Shown here: positions 24,524 to 33,244 of the stretch, in pieces | Layout: each line of letters opens with the position of its first letter | Position numbering within the stretch: the stretch's first letter is position 1 | Assembly: GCF_003050925.1 (NCBI RefSeq) | Contig: NZ_QAOV01000013.1 | Coordinates: 1 to 64,000, forward strand | Reading direction: 5' to 3' | Length of the DNA stretch: 64,000 nt | From: Pseudomonas sp. GV085 | GTDB lineage: Bacteria > Pseudomonadota > Gammaproteobacteria > Pseudomonadales > Pseudomonadaceae | Made by a program: the position numbers and the translations under genes | Notes under the pieces: generated by a model | What the model was told of the DNA's origin: nothing | What the model saw: the letters and a program-made list of their open reading frames with translations, nothing else | The model's database searches: none

Positions 24524-25828
24524 ATGCCACTGACTCGCAAAGCCTACCGCGCCGCCATCCTGCACAGCATCGCCGACCCTGCCATCGTTGGTATCGAAGC
24601 GTCCTACGAGTATTTCGAAGACGGCTTGCTGGTTGTGGATAACGGCCAGATCAGCGCCCTCGGCCACGCCAGCGAACTGCTGCCGACCCTGCCGGCTGAC
24701 GTCGAAATCACCCACTATCAGGACGCACTGATCACTCCCGGCTTCATCGACACCCATATCCACCTGCCGCAAACCGGCATGGTCGGCGCCTATGGCGAGC
24801 AGTTGCTGGACTGGCTCAACACCTACACCTTCCCGTGCGAAAGCCAGTTCGCCGACAAGGCCCACGCCGACCAGGTCGCGGACATTTTCATCAAGGAATT
24901 GCTGCGCAACGGCACCACCACTGCGCTGGTATTCGGCAGCGTGCACCCGCAATCGGTGAACTCGTTCTTCGAAGCGGCCGGGCAGCTCGACCTGCGGATG
25001 ATCGCCGGCAAGGTGATGATGGACCGCAACGCCCCGGACTACCTGACCGACACCGCCGAATCCAGCTACGTGGAAAGCAAGGCGCTGATCGAGCGCTGGC
25101 ACGGCAAGGGTCGCCTGCACTACGCGGTCACCCCACGCTTCGCACCGACCAGCACTCCGGAACAGCTAACCCTGGCCGGCCAGTTGCTGAGCGAATACCC
25201 GGATCTGTACATGCAGACCCACATCAGTGAAAACCTCAAGGAAATCGAGTGGGTCAAGGCGCTGTTCCCGGAGCGCAAGGGCTACCTGGACGTCTACGAC
25301 CACTACCAGTTGCTCGGCGAGCGCTCGGTGTTCGCCCACGGTGTGCACCTGTGCGATGACGAGTGCGCGCGACTGGCGGAAACCGGTTCGGCCATCTCGT
25401 TCTGCCCGACCTCGAACTTCTTCCTCGGCAGCGGCCTGTTCAACCTGCCGATGGCCGAGAAGCACAACCTCAATGTCGGCATCGGCACCGATGTCGGCGG
25501 CGGCACCAGTTTCTCGCTGCTGCAAACCCTCAACGAAGCCTACAAGGTCATGCAACTGCAAGGTGCGCGCCTGAGCCCGTTCAAGTCGCTGTACCTGGCC
25601 ACCCTCGGTGGCGCCCGCGCGCTGCGCCTGGAAGACAAGATCGGCAACCTGCAACAGGGCACCGACGCCGACTTCCTCGTGTTGGACTACAACGCCACAC
25701 CGCTGCTGGGCTATCGCCTGAAGCAGGCCAATAACATCGCCGAGACGTTGTTTGTGTTGATGACGCTGGGTGATGACCGGACTGTGCTGCAGACCTATGC
25801 GGCAGGGAATCTGGTGCATCAGCGCTAA
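24524..25828 (+). CDS. guaD: Guanine deaminase
   Basis: Zinc amidohydrolase that converts guanine to xanthine, feeding xanthine dehydrogenase encoded by the preceding genes. The 434-residue protein shows the metal site motifs in order: FIDTHIHLPQTG, YMQTHISENLKE, FAHGVHLCDDE and GIGTDVGGGTSFSLL. The start MPLTRKAYRAAIL at 24524 is chosen over an in-frame codon four residues earlier that overlaps the end of xdhC. A strong intrinsic terminator follows, so this is the last gene of the operon. Confidence 0.95.
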   Translation: MPLTRKAYRAAILHSIADPAIVGIEASYEYFEDGLLVVDNGQISALGHASELLPTLPADVEITHYQDALITPGFIDTHIHLPQTGMVGAYGEQLLDWLNTYTFPCESQFADKAHADQVADIFIKELLRNGTTTALVFGSVHPQSVNSFFEAAGQLDLRMIAGKVMMDRNAPDYLTDTAESSYVESKALIERWHGKGRLHYAVTPRFAPTSTPEQLTLAGQLLSEYPDLYMQTHISENLKEIEWVKALFPERKGYLDVYDHYQLLGERSVFAHGVHLCDDECARLAETGSAISFCPTSNFFLGSGLFNLPMAEKHNLNVGIGTDVGGGTSFSLLQTLNEAYKVMQLQGARLSPFKSLYLATLGGARALRLEDKIGNLQQGTDADFLVLDYNATPLLGYRLKQANNIAETLFVLMTLGDDRTVLQTYAAGNLVHQR

Positions 25829-25842
25829 ATTCTGCCGGGCAT

Positions 25843-25883
25843 AAAAAATCCCCCGTATTCGTCAGATTCCGGGGGATTTTTTT
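25843..25883. terminator. Bidirectional terminator after guaD
   Basis: AAAAAATCCCCCG and CGGGGGATTTTTT form a perfect 13-bp stem around a 15-base loop. T-tracts occur on both strands. It separates the convergent guaD and GntR/FCD genes. Confidence 0.92.
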
Positions 25884-25889
25884 GATCCT

Positions 25890-25991
25890 CTGTAGGAGCG
25901 AGCTCGCTCGCGATGAAGCCGAGGGCGCCACGGGGTGTCAGGCTTCCCGCGTAATCGTTAACGACCATCGCGAGCAGGCTCGCTCCTACAG
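25890..25991. repeat. REP doublet (GAGCGAGC family)
   Basis: TGTAGGAGCGAGCTCGCTCG on the left and CGCGAGCAGGCTCGCTCCTA on the right are inverted units; the left has a shortened core (GAGCTCGCTCGC). It lies directly behind the guaD terminator and next to the 3' end of the GntR/FCD gene. Confidence 0.88.
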
Positions 25992-25999
25992 GGGCGGTG

Positions 26000-26764
26000 T
26001 TAGATTTTCGCCGGCGAGCGCCCTGGCTTCTTGGTCTGCAACAAATGCGAGAACACCGCATGCAGATCATCTGAAGCACTTTCCTCGTCGAGGTTGAGCT
26101 TGCTGTCGATGTGATCCATGTGATGCATCATCAGGTTGACCGCCAGTTCAGCGTCGCGCTTCTCGATGGCGTCGATCAACTGGGTGTGCTCGTCGTAGGA
26201 GCAGTGGGAACGGTTGCCGCTTTCGTACTGGGCGATGATCAGCGAAGTCTGGGACACCAGGCTGCGCTGGAAACTGATCAACGGGGCGTTTTTCGCCGCT
26301 TCAGCCAGTTTCAGGTGGAATTCGCCCGACAGGCGGATACCGGCACCACGGTCGCCACGGGAAAAACTGTCGCGCTCGTCGCTGACCATCTGGCGCAATT
26401 CGGCAATCTGCTCGGCGGTTGCGTGCTGAACGGCCAGCTCGGTGATCGCGCGCTCGACCAGACGGCGGGCCATGAACACCTGGCGCGCCTCCTCAACACT
26501 CGGACTGGCGACGACGGCGCCGCGATTCGGACGCAGCAACACCACACCTTCATGGGCCAGGCGCGACAAGGCGCGGCGAATGATGGTGCGGCTGACCCCG
26601 AAAATTTCCCCCAGCGCTTCTTCGCTCAACTTGGTGCCGGGCGCCAGGCGCTGTTCGAGGATGGCCTCGAAGATATGCGCGTAGACAATATCGTCCTGGG
26701 TACCGCTACGGCCGGCTTTGCCTGCTCGCGGTTGTTTCTTTAGGGGTTGCAACTGTTCGTTCAT
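26000..26764 (-). CDS. GntR-family transcriptional regulator (FCD domain)
   Basis: Regulator of 254 residues. After a basic, Gln/Lys-rich N-terminus it has a GntR helix-turn-helix (LAPGTKLSEEALGEIFGVSRTIIRRALSRLAHEGVV region) and an FCD effector domain with the metal/ligand-binding pattern (AGIRLSGEFHLKLAEAAKN; HTQLIDAIEKRDAELAVNLMMHHM). The ATG at 26764 is preferred to a GTG two codons upstream. It lies downstream of and convergent to the purine operon, and divergent from the BenE-family gene. A palindrome at 26857-26868 is a candidate operator. Similar regulators sit next to guaD in other Pseudomonas, which suggests control of purine use or transport. Confidence 0.88.
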   Translation of the reverse strand: MNEQLQPLKKQPRAGKAGRSGTQDDIVYAHIFEAILEQRLAPGTKLSEEALGEIFGVSRTIIRRALSRLAHEGVVLLRPNRGAVVASPSVEEARQVFMARRLVERAITELAVQHATAEQIAELRQMVSDERDSFSRGDRGAGIRLSGEFHLKLAEAAKNAPLISFQRSLVSQTSLIIAQYESGNRSHCSYDEHTQLIDAIEKRDAELAVNLMMHHMDHIDSKLNLDEESASDDLHAVFSHLLQTKKPGRSPAKI

Positions 26765-26856
26765 GGGCACTCGAGTCGGAAGAACTGCGGCGAATTGACG
26801 GTGACTGTATTACGGCACGGCGGGTCGCTGGCAAGTATCGCGTAAATAACATAACG

Positions 26857-26868
26857 ATTGTACACAAT
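26857..26868. promoter_or_regulatory. Candidate GntR/FCD operator (ATTGT-AC-ACAAT)
   Basis: The 12-bp palindrome ATTGTACACAAT has the TTGT-N2-ACAA form common for FCD-type GntR regulators. It is 93 bp before the GntR start and 252 bp before the divergent BenE-family gene. The rest of 26765-27120 holds a REP doublet and no other recognised element. Confidence 0.5.
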
Positions 26869-26979
26869 GGACGGTGGCAACACGACTGTACGGCTGAATG
26901 TTGCTTCGGCTGTATCGCAACGTCTGGTTACTTTTGAGTTTAGGCTTGTTCGCAGAATCCGCCTTTGTAACGCGATCCC

Positions 26980-27069
26980 TGTGGGAGCGAGCTTGCTCGC
27001 GATGGCGGTGTCACATTCAGCACTCCTGTTGGCTGATCCACCGCTATCGCGAGCAAGCTCGCTCCCACA
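26980..27069. repeat. REP doublet (GAGCGAGCTTGCTCGC subtype)
   Basis: TGTGGGAGCGAGCTTGCTCG and its inverted copy CGAGCAAGCTCGCTCCCACA lie about 50 bases apart. It occupies the 5' side of the BenE-family gene, ending 51 bp before its ATG. Confidence 0.9.
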
Positions 27070-27120
27070 AGGTTCAGCGTTGCCGCAGACATCTTCATCT
27101 GTAAAAGGAACACCCCCGTC

Positions 27121-28314
27121 ATGAACGACGCCACGCACATGCAAATCCGCCCGTTGGCCGACACCTCGCCCTCGGCCATCGTCGCCGGATTCATCGCCAT
27201 GATGACCGGCTACACCAGTTCCCTGGTGCTGATGTTCCAGGCCGGGCAAGCGGCAGGCCTGAGCAGCGGGCAGATTTCTTCGTGGATCTGGGCAATTTCC
27301 ATCGGCATGGCGGTGTGCTCCATCGGCCTGTCCTTGCGCTATCGCACGCCGATCACCATTGCCTGGTCGACCCCCGGCGCCGCGCTGCTGATCACAAGCC
27401 TGGGCGGCGTGAGCTATGGCGAAGCCATCGGTGCCTATATCACCTGTGCGGTACTGGTGACGATTTGCGGGCTGACCGGCAGCTTCGAACGGCTGATGAA
27501 AAAGATTCCAGCATCCCTGGCCGCTGCCCTGCTGGCGGGGATCCTGTTCAAGATCGGCAGCGAGATTTTCGTCGCAGCGCAACACCGCACCGCCCTGGTA
27601 CTGGGGATGTTTGTCACTTATCTGGTGGTCAAGCGCCTGTCGCCACGCTATGCAGTGTTGGCGGCATTGCTGATCGGCACGGCATTGTCGGGCTTCATGG
27701 GGCTCCTGGACTTCAGCGGTTTCCACCTGGAAGTGGCCACGCCGGTCTGGACCACGCCGCACTTCTCCCTGGCCGCGACCATCAGCATTGGCATCCCGCT
27801 GTTTGTCGTCGCCATGACCTCACAAAACATGCCCGGTATCGCCGTATTGCGCGCCGATGGCTACACGGTGCCCGCCTCGCCGCTGATCACCACCACCGGC
27901 ATCGCCAGTTTACTGTTGGCACCGTTCGGCTCCCACGGGATCAACCTGGCGGCGATCAGCGCGGCGATCTGCACCGGACCGCACGCCCATGAGGATCGCC
28001 ACAAACGCTACACCGCAGCCGTCTGGTGCGGAGTTTTCTACGGGATCGCCGGGGTGTTCGGCGCGACGCTCGCAGCATTGTTTGCCGCGCTGCCCAAGGA
28101 ACTGGTGCTGTCGATTGCGGCGCTGGCGCTGTTCGGCTCGATCATCAACGGCTTGAGCATCGCCATGAGCGAAGTGAAGGAACGTGAAGCAGCGCTGATC
28201 ACCTTCATGGTCACGGCATCGGGGCTGACGCTGTTTTCCATCGGGTCGGCGTTCTGGGGGATTGTCGCGGGGGTTGTGACGCTGCTGATCCTGAACTGGC
28301 GCAAGGCACTGTAG
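27121..28314 (+). CDS. BenE-family (benzoate/H+ symporter type) membrane transporter
   Basis: Inner-membrane secondary transporter of 397 residues with about twelve hydrophobic segments (for example IVAGFIAMMTGYTSSLVLMF, LGMFVTYLVV, LVLSIAALALFGSIINGLS). The N-terminal PSAIVAGFIA...GYTSS and the AWSTPGAALL motif are those of the BenE family. The family is named for benzoate uptake, but no benzoate catabolism genes are here; the neighbours are purine catabolic genes and an FCD regulator, so the substrate may be different. The TAG stop codon at 28312-28314 is formed by the first bases (TGTAGGAGC) of a REP unit. Confidence 0.85.
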   Translation: MNDATHMQIRPLADTSPSAIVAGFIAMMTGYTSSLVLMFQAGQAAGLSSGQISSWIWAISIGMAVCSIGLSLRYRTPITIAWSTPGAALLITSLGGVSYGEAIGAYITCAVLVTICGLTGSFERLMKKIPASLAAALLAGILFKIGSEIFVAAQHRTALVLGMFVTYLVVKRLSPRYAVLAALLIGTALSGFMGLLDFSGFHLEVATPVWTTPHFSLAATISIGIPLFVVAMTSQNMPGIAVLRADGYTVPASPLITTTGIASLLLAPFGSHGINLAAISAAICTGPHAHEDRHKRYTAAVWCGVFYGIAGVFGATLAALFAALPKELVLSIAALALFGSIINGLSIAMSEVKEREAALITFMVTASGLTLFSIGSAFWGIVAGVVTLLILNWRKAL

Positions 28315-28423
28315 GAGCGAGCTTGCTCCGGGCGGCGTTCCGACGATGAACCTGAGAGCACTGCGGGGTGTCAGGTTTCCAGCGTTATCGTTGACGACCT
28401 TCGCGAGCAAGCTCGCTCCTACA
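28310..28423. repeat. REP doublet overlapping the end of the BenE-family gene
   Basis: The left unit TGTAGGAGCGAGCTTGCTCC is altered after its core; the right unit CGCGAGCAAGCTCGCTCCTA is intact. The left unit starts inside the last codons of the transporter gene and supplies its stop codon. Confidence 0.88.
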
Positions 28424-28432
28424 AAAAAAAGC

Positions 28433-28468
28433 AAAAAAAACGGCGACCCTTGGGTCGCCGTTTTTTTC
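28433..28468. terminator. Bidirectional intrinsic terminator between the BenE-family gene and yggL
   Basis: AAAAAAAACGGCGACCC-TT-GGGTCGCCGTTTTTTT is a G/C-rich stem of nine base pairs (CGGCGACCC with GGGTCGCCG), extended by the flanking A and T runs. It can end transcription from both convergent genes. Confidence 0.93.
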
Positions 28469-28474
28469 AGAACA

Positions 28475-28819
28475 TCAAGCTACCGGATTGATCGGCTTTT
28501 CCGGGTACCAGACGTCCAGCAGCGGGCTGACTTCAACGCTGGTCAGCTCGGTGCGGCCTTTGAGCCAGGCTTCAACGGCAGCGCGCTGTTCAGCGCTGAC
28601 CGAGCCACGCTTCTGCAGGCAAACCAGACCGTAGTCGTCGCCGCCAACATAGCCCAGACCGTTGGCTTCCATGGCTTCTTTGAGGAACGCGTCGAGGAAA
28701 GCATCAATGGCTGCATCAGCCAAATCTTCTTTGAAATCCAGGTTCAGTTCGAAACCCAGCTCTTGAAATTCATCGACGCACAGTTTTTTGCGCAGACGCT
28801 GGGAACGGTTAGTCGCCAT
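28475..28819 (-). CDS. yggL: YggL family 50S ribosome-binding protein
   Basis: Small protein of 114 residues of the YggL/DUF469 family, reported in E. coli to associate with the large ribosomal subunit. Recognisable segments are the basic N-terminus MATNRSQRLRKKLCVDEFQE, the GFELNLDF segment and GLVCLQKRGSVSAEQRAAVE. An AGAGGAT ribosome site precedes the ATG. It is divergent from dacB and next to translation- and ribosome-linked genes (rlmKL, rmf) a few kilobases away. Confidence 0.9.
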   Translation of the reverse strand: MATNRSQRLRKKLCVDEFQELGFELNLDFKEDLADAAIDAFLDAFLKEAMEANGLGYVGGDDYGLVCLQKRGSVSAEQRAAVEAWLKGRTELTSVEVSPLLDVWYPEKPINPVA

Positions 28820-29053
28820 TGAAACAATCCTCTTAAGTAATAACGGCCGGCACTTTAGCAGTTTAAGCCGCCGATTGCCTGACTCTCTGGGCCACGATGC
28901 CTACCGTCGGTAAAAAAATAGCCGATCAGAATGCCCGCGCACGGCACAAGCGGCGACACCTTGGGGCATAATGCCGACACTTTCATGACCATTGAGGGAA
29001 TTTATCTCCATGCCCTCACCTTATTTCCCCTCGGCTGTAGGGTTTTATTTCAG

Positions 29054-30514
29054 ATGATCAAATCTTTGCGTCCATTGCTGTTGGCCGGTTTTCTTCTCCC
29101 CCTGGCCCTTCCCGTTTACGCCGCTCCAATCAATACCGCGTTGTCGCCCAACGTTGAAAAAGCCCTGAAAGCCAGCAAGTTGCAGGACAACGCCCTGTCG
29201 CTGGTGATGATCCCGCTCACCGGCCCCGGCACCGCGACGGTGTTCAATGCCGACGTCTCGGTCAACCCGGCGTCGACCATGAAACTGGTCACCACCTACG
29301 CGGCCCTGGAAATGCTCGGCCCGAACCACCAGTGGAAAACCGAGTTCTACACCGACGGCACCTTGAGTGGCGGCATTCTCAACGGCAACCTCTACCTCAA
29401 GGGCGGCGGCGATCCGAAGCTGAACATGGAAAAACTCTGGTTGCTGATGCGTGACCTGCGTGCCAACGGCGTGACCCAGGTCACCGGCGACCTGGTGCTG
29501 GATAAAACCTTCTTCGTGCAACCGCAACTGCCGGAGTTCAATGACGACGGCAACGACGAGAACAAGCCGTTCCTGGTCAAACCCGACTCGCTGCTGGTCA
29601 ACCTCAAGGCGCTGCGCTTCGTCGCGCGTAATGACTCGGGCAAGGTGCTGGTCTCGGTGGAACCGCCGATTGCGACCATCCGCATCGACAACCAGGTCAA
29701 GGCCCTCAATTCCAAACAATGCACCGGTGGCGTGCGTTACAACCCGGTGACGCAGGCGGATGGCAGCATGACCGTGACGGTCGGCGGCCAACTGGGTGAA
29801 GGCTGCAGCTCGCAGACTTACCTGTCACTGCTCGACCACGCGACCTACACCGCCGGCGCCGTCCGCGCGATCTGGAAGGAACTGGGTGGCAGCATTCAGG
29901 GCAAGGATGTGCTGGCGCCAACACCGAAAGATGCCAAGGTCCTGGCCCGGGCGTTCTCGCCAGACCTGGCGGAAATCATCCGCGACATCAACAAGTACAG
30001 TAACAACACCATGGCCCAGCAGTTGTTCCTGAGCCTGGGCCAACGCTTCCGCACCGATGCCGATGGTGACGACGCCAAGGCCGCCCAGCGTGTCGTGCGT
30101 CAGTGGCTGGCGAAAAAAGGCATCACCGCGCCGCACCTGGTGATGGAGAACGGTTCCGGCCTGTCCCGTGCCGAGCGTGTCAGCGCCCGGGAAATGGCCT
30201 CGATGCTCGAAGCTGCATGGCACAGCCCGTATGCCGCCGAGTACATCAGTTCGATGCCGATTGCCGGCACCGACGGCACCATGCGCAAGCGCCTGAAGAC
30301 CACTGCGATGCGCGGCGAAGCCCACGTCAAGACCGGCACCCTGAACACCGTGCGGGCGATTGCCGGCTTCAGTCGCGACGTCAACGGCAACACCTGGGCG
30401 GTGGTGGCGATCCTCAACGACAAGGCCCCGTTCGGCGCCTCTTCGGTGCTCGATCAGGTGCTGCTGGACCTGTACCACCAACCGAAAGTGCCACAGACGG
30501 CTTCGGTGCTGTAA
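29054..30514 (+). CDS. dacB: D-alanyl-D-alanine carboxypeptidase/endopeptidase (PBP4 type)
   Basis: Periplasmic penicillin-binding protein that trims or cleaves peptidoglycan cross-links. The 486-residue protein has a signal peptide (LRPLLLAGFLLPLALPVYA, cleavage near residue 23), the SxxK active-site motif STMK (S74-K77), the SxN motif in NKYSNNTMAQQL and the KTG box in AHVKTGTLN. The extra domain between SxxK and SxN is typical of class C low-mass PBPs. The ATG at 29054 is used because it begins a proper signal sequence; an in-frame codon at 28931 would add 41 non-homologous residues. Confidence 0.95.
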   Translation: MIKSLRPLLLAGFLLPLALPVYAAPINTALSPNVEKALKASKLQDNALSLVMIPLTGPGTATVFNADVSVNPASTMKLVTTYAALEMLGPNHQWKTEFYTDGTLSGGILNGNLYLKGGGDPKLNMEKLWLLMRDLRANGVTQVTGDLVLDKTFFVQPQLPEFNDDGNDENKPFLVKPDSLLVNLKALRFVARNDSGKVLVSVEPPIATIRIDNQVKALNSKQCTGGVRYNPVTQADGSMTVTVGGQLGEGCSSQTYLSLLDHATYTAGAVRAIWKELGGSIQGKDVLAPTPKDAKVLARAFSPDLAEIIRDINKYSNNTMAQQLFLSLGQRFRTDADGDDAKAAQRVVRQWLAKKGITAPHLVMENGSGLSRAERVSAREMASMLEAAWHSPYAAEYISSMPIAGTDGTMRKRLKTTAMRGEAHVKTGTLNTVRAIAGFSRDVNGNTWAVVAILNDKAPFGASSVLDQVLLDLYHQPKVPQTASVL

Positions 30515-30529
30515 GCACAGCACTGCCCC

Positions 30530-30622
30530 CTGTGGGAGCGAGCCTGCTCGCGAAAGCGTCAGCCCAGTCAATACTGATGGTGACTGACACTCCGCTTTCG
30601 AGTTCAGGCTCGCTCCCACAGG
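30530..30622. repeat. REP doublet with degraded right unit
   Basis: The left unit TGTGGGAGCGAGCCTGCTCG is intact. The right unit reads TTCGAGTTCAGGCTCGCTCC, with GAGTTCAGG in place of GAGCAGG. It lies between the convergent dacB and GGDEF genes. Confidence 0.85.
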
Positions 30623-30640
30623 TACCGCATGCACTCCGGA

Positions 30641-33049
30641 TTAATTCATCTCCCCCTCAACCCGATCCCTTCCCGCCTGCTTCGCCGCATAGACCCCCGA
30701 ATCCGCGCGCAACAGCAAGGCATCGGCGCCCTCGCCGGCCCGCCAGCTGGCAATCCCGAAACTGGCGGTAACCGTACCGACATCTTCAATGGGTGAACTG
30801 CGCAAGCCTTGCCACAATTGCCGGGCCAACATATAGGCATGTTCGCCGCGGATATCCGGGCACAGCACCATGAACTCCTCACCGCCCAGGCGGCAGAACA
30901 CATCGGTACGGCGCAGCCGGTGACCGATCCGTTCGCACACTGCCTGCAACACCCGATCACCGATGGCATGGCCGTGCAGGTCATTGATGCGCTTGAAATG
31001 GTCGATATCGAGCATGATCACCGACAGATTCCCACCGCCGCGCTCCACCCGGGCCATTTCGGTGGTCAGGCGTTCCTGGAAATAACGCCGGTTGTAGATA
31101 CCGGTCAGCGAATCGGTGACCGACAACGCGCGCAATTCTTCCTCCACCCGCTTCATATCGGAAATGTCCGAGATGTAGCCGTGCCACAGCACACCGCCAC
31201 CGGGCAGTTCCTCCGGAGTGGCTTCGCCGCGCACCCAACGCAAACCACGTTGCGGCAGTTGCACCCGGTATTCCTCGCGCCAGGGGCTGAGGGTGTCGGC
31301 CGAGGCGCGGATCGAGGCACGGACACGGGTGGTGTCCAGAGGGTGAATCCGGGTGAAGATCGCTTCGGCATTGAGCACCAGCACGTCGGGTTCGAGTTCG
31401 TAGATCTCGCGAATGCCGTCGCTGGCGTAGATCACACTGAAGCGTCCGTCGAACTCCATCTTGAACTGATAGATGCCACCGGGCACGTGGGCACTGAGTT
31501 TCTTCAACAGCAGGTCCCGCGCCGCGAGCGCTTCGTGGACCCGTTTGCGTTCGGTGATGTCGATGCACACCGCCAGGTGCCCGACCCACAGGCCTTGCTC
31601 GTCGAGCACTGGCGTGGTGAGCATGTTGACCATCAAATGGCTGCCATCGCCGCGCATCAGCGTCCACTCCCGCGCCTCGTGGTTGCCCTCCACGTCGCCT
31701 TCGACCAGCATCGCGTGGCAGGTTGGAACCGGCTTGCCATAGCGTGCGCTCAACTGCGCCGAGCGAGCGACCAACTCCCGGGACAGATGCAGGTTCTCCA
31801 GGGTCATGTGCCCCACCACCTCGGCACTGGTATAGCCAAGCATCTGCTCGGCACCGGCGTTGAAGGTACTGATGACGCCGCGCAAGTCGGTGGCGATGAT
31901 CGCGACCTGGGTAGCGGCATTCAGCACGCCACGCAATTGACCATGGGTACGACGCAGCTCCTGTTCTCGATCCCGCAGCTCCCGGGTGCGTTGCTCGACC
32001 AGTTTCAGCGCCCGCTGCCGCTGACTGACCAGCACATACAGCAAGGCACTGAGCAACACGCTGAGCAAACCACCCAACACCACCAGACTGGTCACGGAAG
32101 AATGGTTGGCCTGCACGAACGTGTCGCTGGGCTGGATATCGACTTGATAGTCATGGTCGGCCAGGCGCAACAGGCGCGTGGCCGACAACTCGCTGATAGC
32201 CGGCGGGTTGGCCGATTCGAACAGCACCTCGTGCTGCTCGGCGGTCGACAAATCGAGGATACGCACCGAGAGATAGTCACGGCTCTCTTCCGGCAGTCCG
32301 TCCGCCAGCAACTGGCGCATGCTGATCACTGCCATGACATAACCGTAGGGTTTCGTGGCTTTGTGGTCCTGACTGTTATGTTGCGTGACCGGCGTGACCG
32401 GCGTGACCAGCAGCACGCCTCGCGCATAAGCCGGCTCGATACTCACAAGCTGCATCGGTTGCGACACTGCCATGCCAGCACGCTGATCGGCCCGATCGAG
32501 CGTGGCACGCCGTAACGGCTGGGCCAGCAAGTCGTAACCGAGGGGGGAGCCGAGTCTGCTTTGCGTCTGGCTATACAGGACCGCTACGTATTCATCTCGC
32601 ACGCCGGCCAGTTGCAATTGGCCATCAGCGTTGAGTTCTCTCAGGGTGAAGCTGCTCAAGCCTTCGTCACGCACTCGCCCCTCGAACGCCGCCCGCTCGT
32701 CACGAGTGACCCGTTTGGCAAAGGAATAAGCCTGGGTTCGCAGTAGTAAAGGCTGGGTGTAACCGTCGAAATCCGCTCGAGAAACCGAATCGGAGTTGGC
32801 GAAAAACCGGCGCAGGCCATCGAGACGCTGCTCCTGATCTTCAAAACGCTCTTCGATACGGCTGTAACGCTCACTGGCCAGCAGTTGAAAGCGTTGCCGC
32901 AATTGATGGTGAAACAGATTCAGCGTCGACCACGCCAGTAACCCGGTGAGCACCCCGCCGACAAGCAATACCAACAGCGCGACCAGCCAGGCCGAAACAT
33001 CTTCGCTGATAAAACCCAGGATCTTGGGGCGCACGGCGTGCAACGACAT
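30641..33049 (-). CDS. Membrane diguanylate cyclase with CHASE, two PAS and GGDEF domains
   Basis: Predicted c-di-GMP synthase of 802 residues. Domains in order: membrane helix (about 21-43), periplasmic CHASE sensor (about 70-290), second helix (LVVLGGLLSVLLSALLYVLV, about 325-345), coiled coil (VEQRTRELRDREQELRRTHG), two PAS domains (about 380-490 and 520-630), and GGDEF. The active-site motif is GGEEF (722-726), and an RxxD inhibitory site (RRTD) lies five residues before it, so the enzyme should be active and product-inhibited. No EAL domain is present. The ATG at 33049 is preferred to a TTG five codons upstream; neither has a strong ribosome site. The ligand sensed by CHASE is unknown. 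Confidence 0.92.
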   Translation of the reverse strand: MSLHAVRPKILGFISEDVSAWLVALLVLLVGGVLTGLLAWSTLNLFHHQLRQRFQLLASERYSRIEERFEDQEQRLDGLRRFFANSDSVSRADFDGYTQPLLLRTQAYSFAKRVTRDERAAFEGRVRDEGLSSFTLRELNADGQLQLAGVRDEYVAVLYSQTQSRLGSPLGYDLLAQPLRRATLDRADQRAGMAVSQPMQLVSIEPAYARGVLLVTPVTPVTQHNSQDHKATKPYGYVMAVISMRQLLADGLPEESRDYLSVRILDLSTAEQHEVLFESANPPAISELSATRLLRLADHDYQVDIQPSDTFVQANHSSVTSLVVLGGLLSVLLSALLYVLVSQRQRALKLVEQRTRELRDREQELRRTHGQLRGVLNAATQVAIIATDLRGVISTFNAGAEQMLGYTSAEVVGHMTLENLHLSRELVARSAQLSARYGKPVPTCHAMLVEGDVEGNHEAREWTLMRGDGSHLMVNMLTTPVLDEQGLWVGHLAVCIDITERKRVHEALAARDLLLKKLSAHVPGGIYQFKMEFDGRFSVIYASDGIREIYELEPDVLVLNAEAIFTRIHPLDTTRVRASIRASADTLSPWREEYRVQLPQRGLRWVRGEATPEELPGGGVLWHGYISDISDMKRVEEELRALSVTDSLTGIYNRRYFQERLTTEMARVERGGGNLSVIMLDIDHFKRINDLHGHAIGDRVLQAVCERIGHRLRRTDVFCRLGGEEFMVLCPDIRGEHAYMLARQLWQGLRSSPIEDVGTVTASFGIASWRAGEGADALLLRADSGVYAAKQAGRDRVEGEMN

Positions 33050-33134
33050 AAAACGCAAACTCAAAACGCCAGGTGCGGAGAAGCCCTTTGGCCATGGACT
33101 GAGTTATAGCTATTAGCCACTAATTTGACCAGCA

Positions 33135-33232
33135 CTGTAGGAGCGAGCTCGCGATGGACTCAAGAACACCGCGTGCATTCAGAAAGCACGCGTTATCGTT
33201 GTCGACCATCGCGAGCAGAGCTCGCTCCTACA
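33135..33232. repeat. REP doublet (GAGCGAGCTCGCGA variant)
   Basis: CTGTAGGAGCGAGCTCGCGA has lost part of the usual core; the partner is CGCGAGCAGAGCTCGCTCCT. It lies between the rlmKL stop and the GGDEF gene. Confidence 0.85.
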
Positions 33233-33244
33233 CAGATCCAGGTG

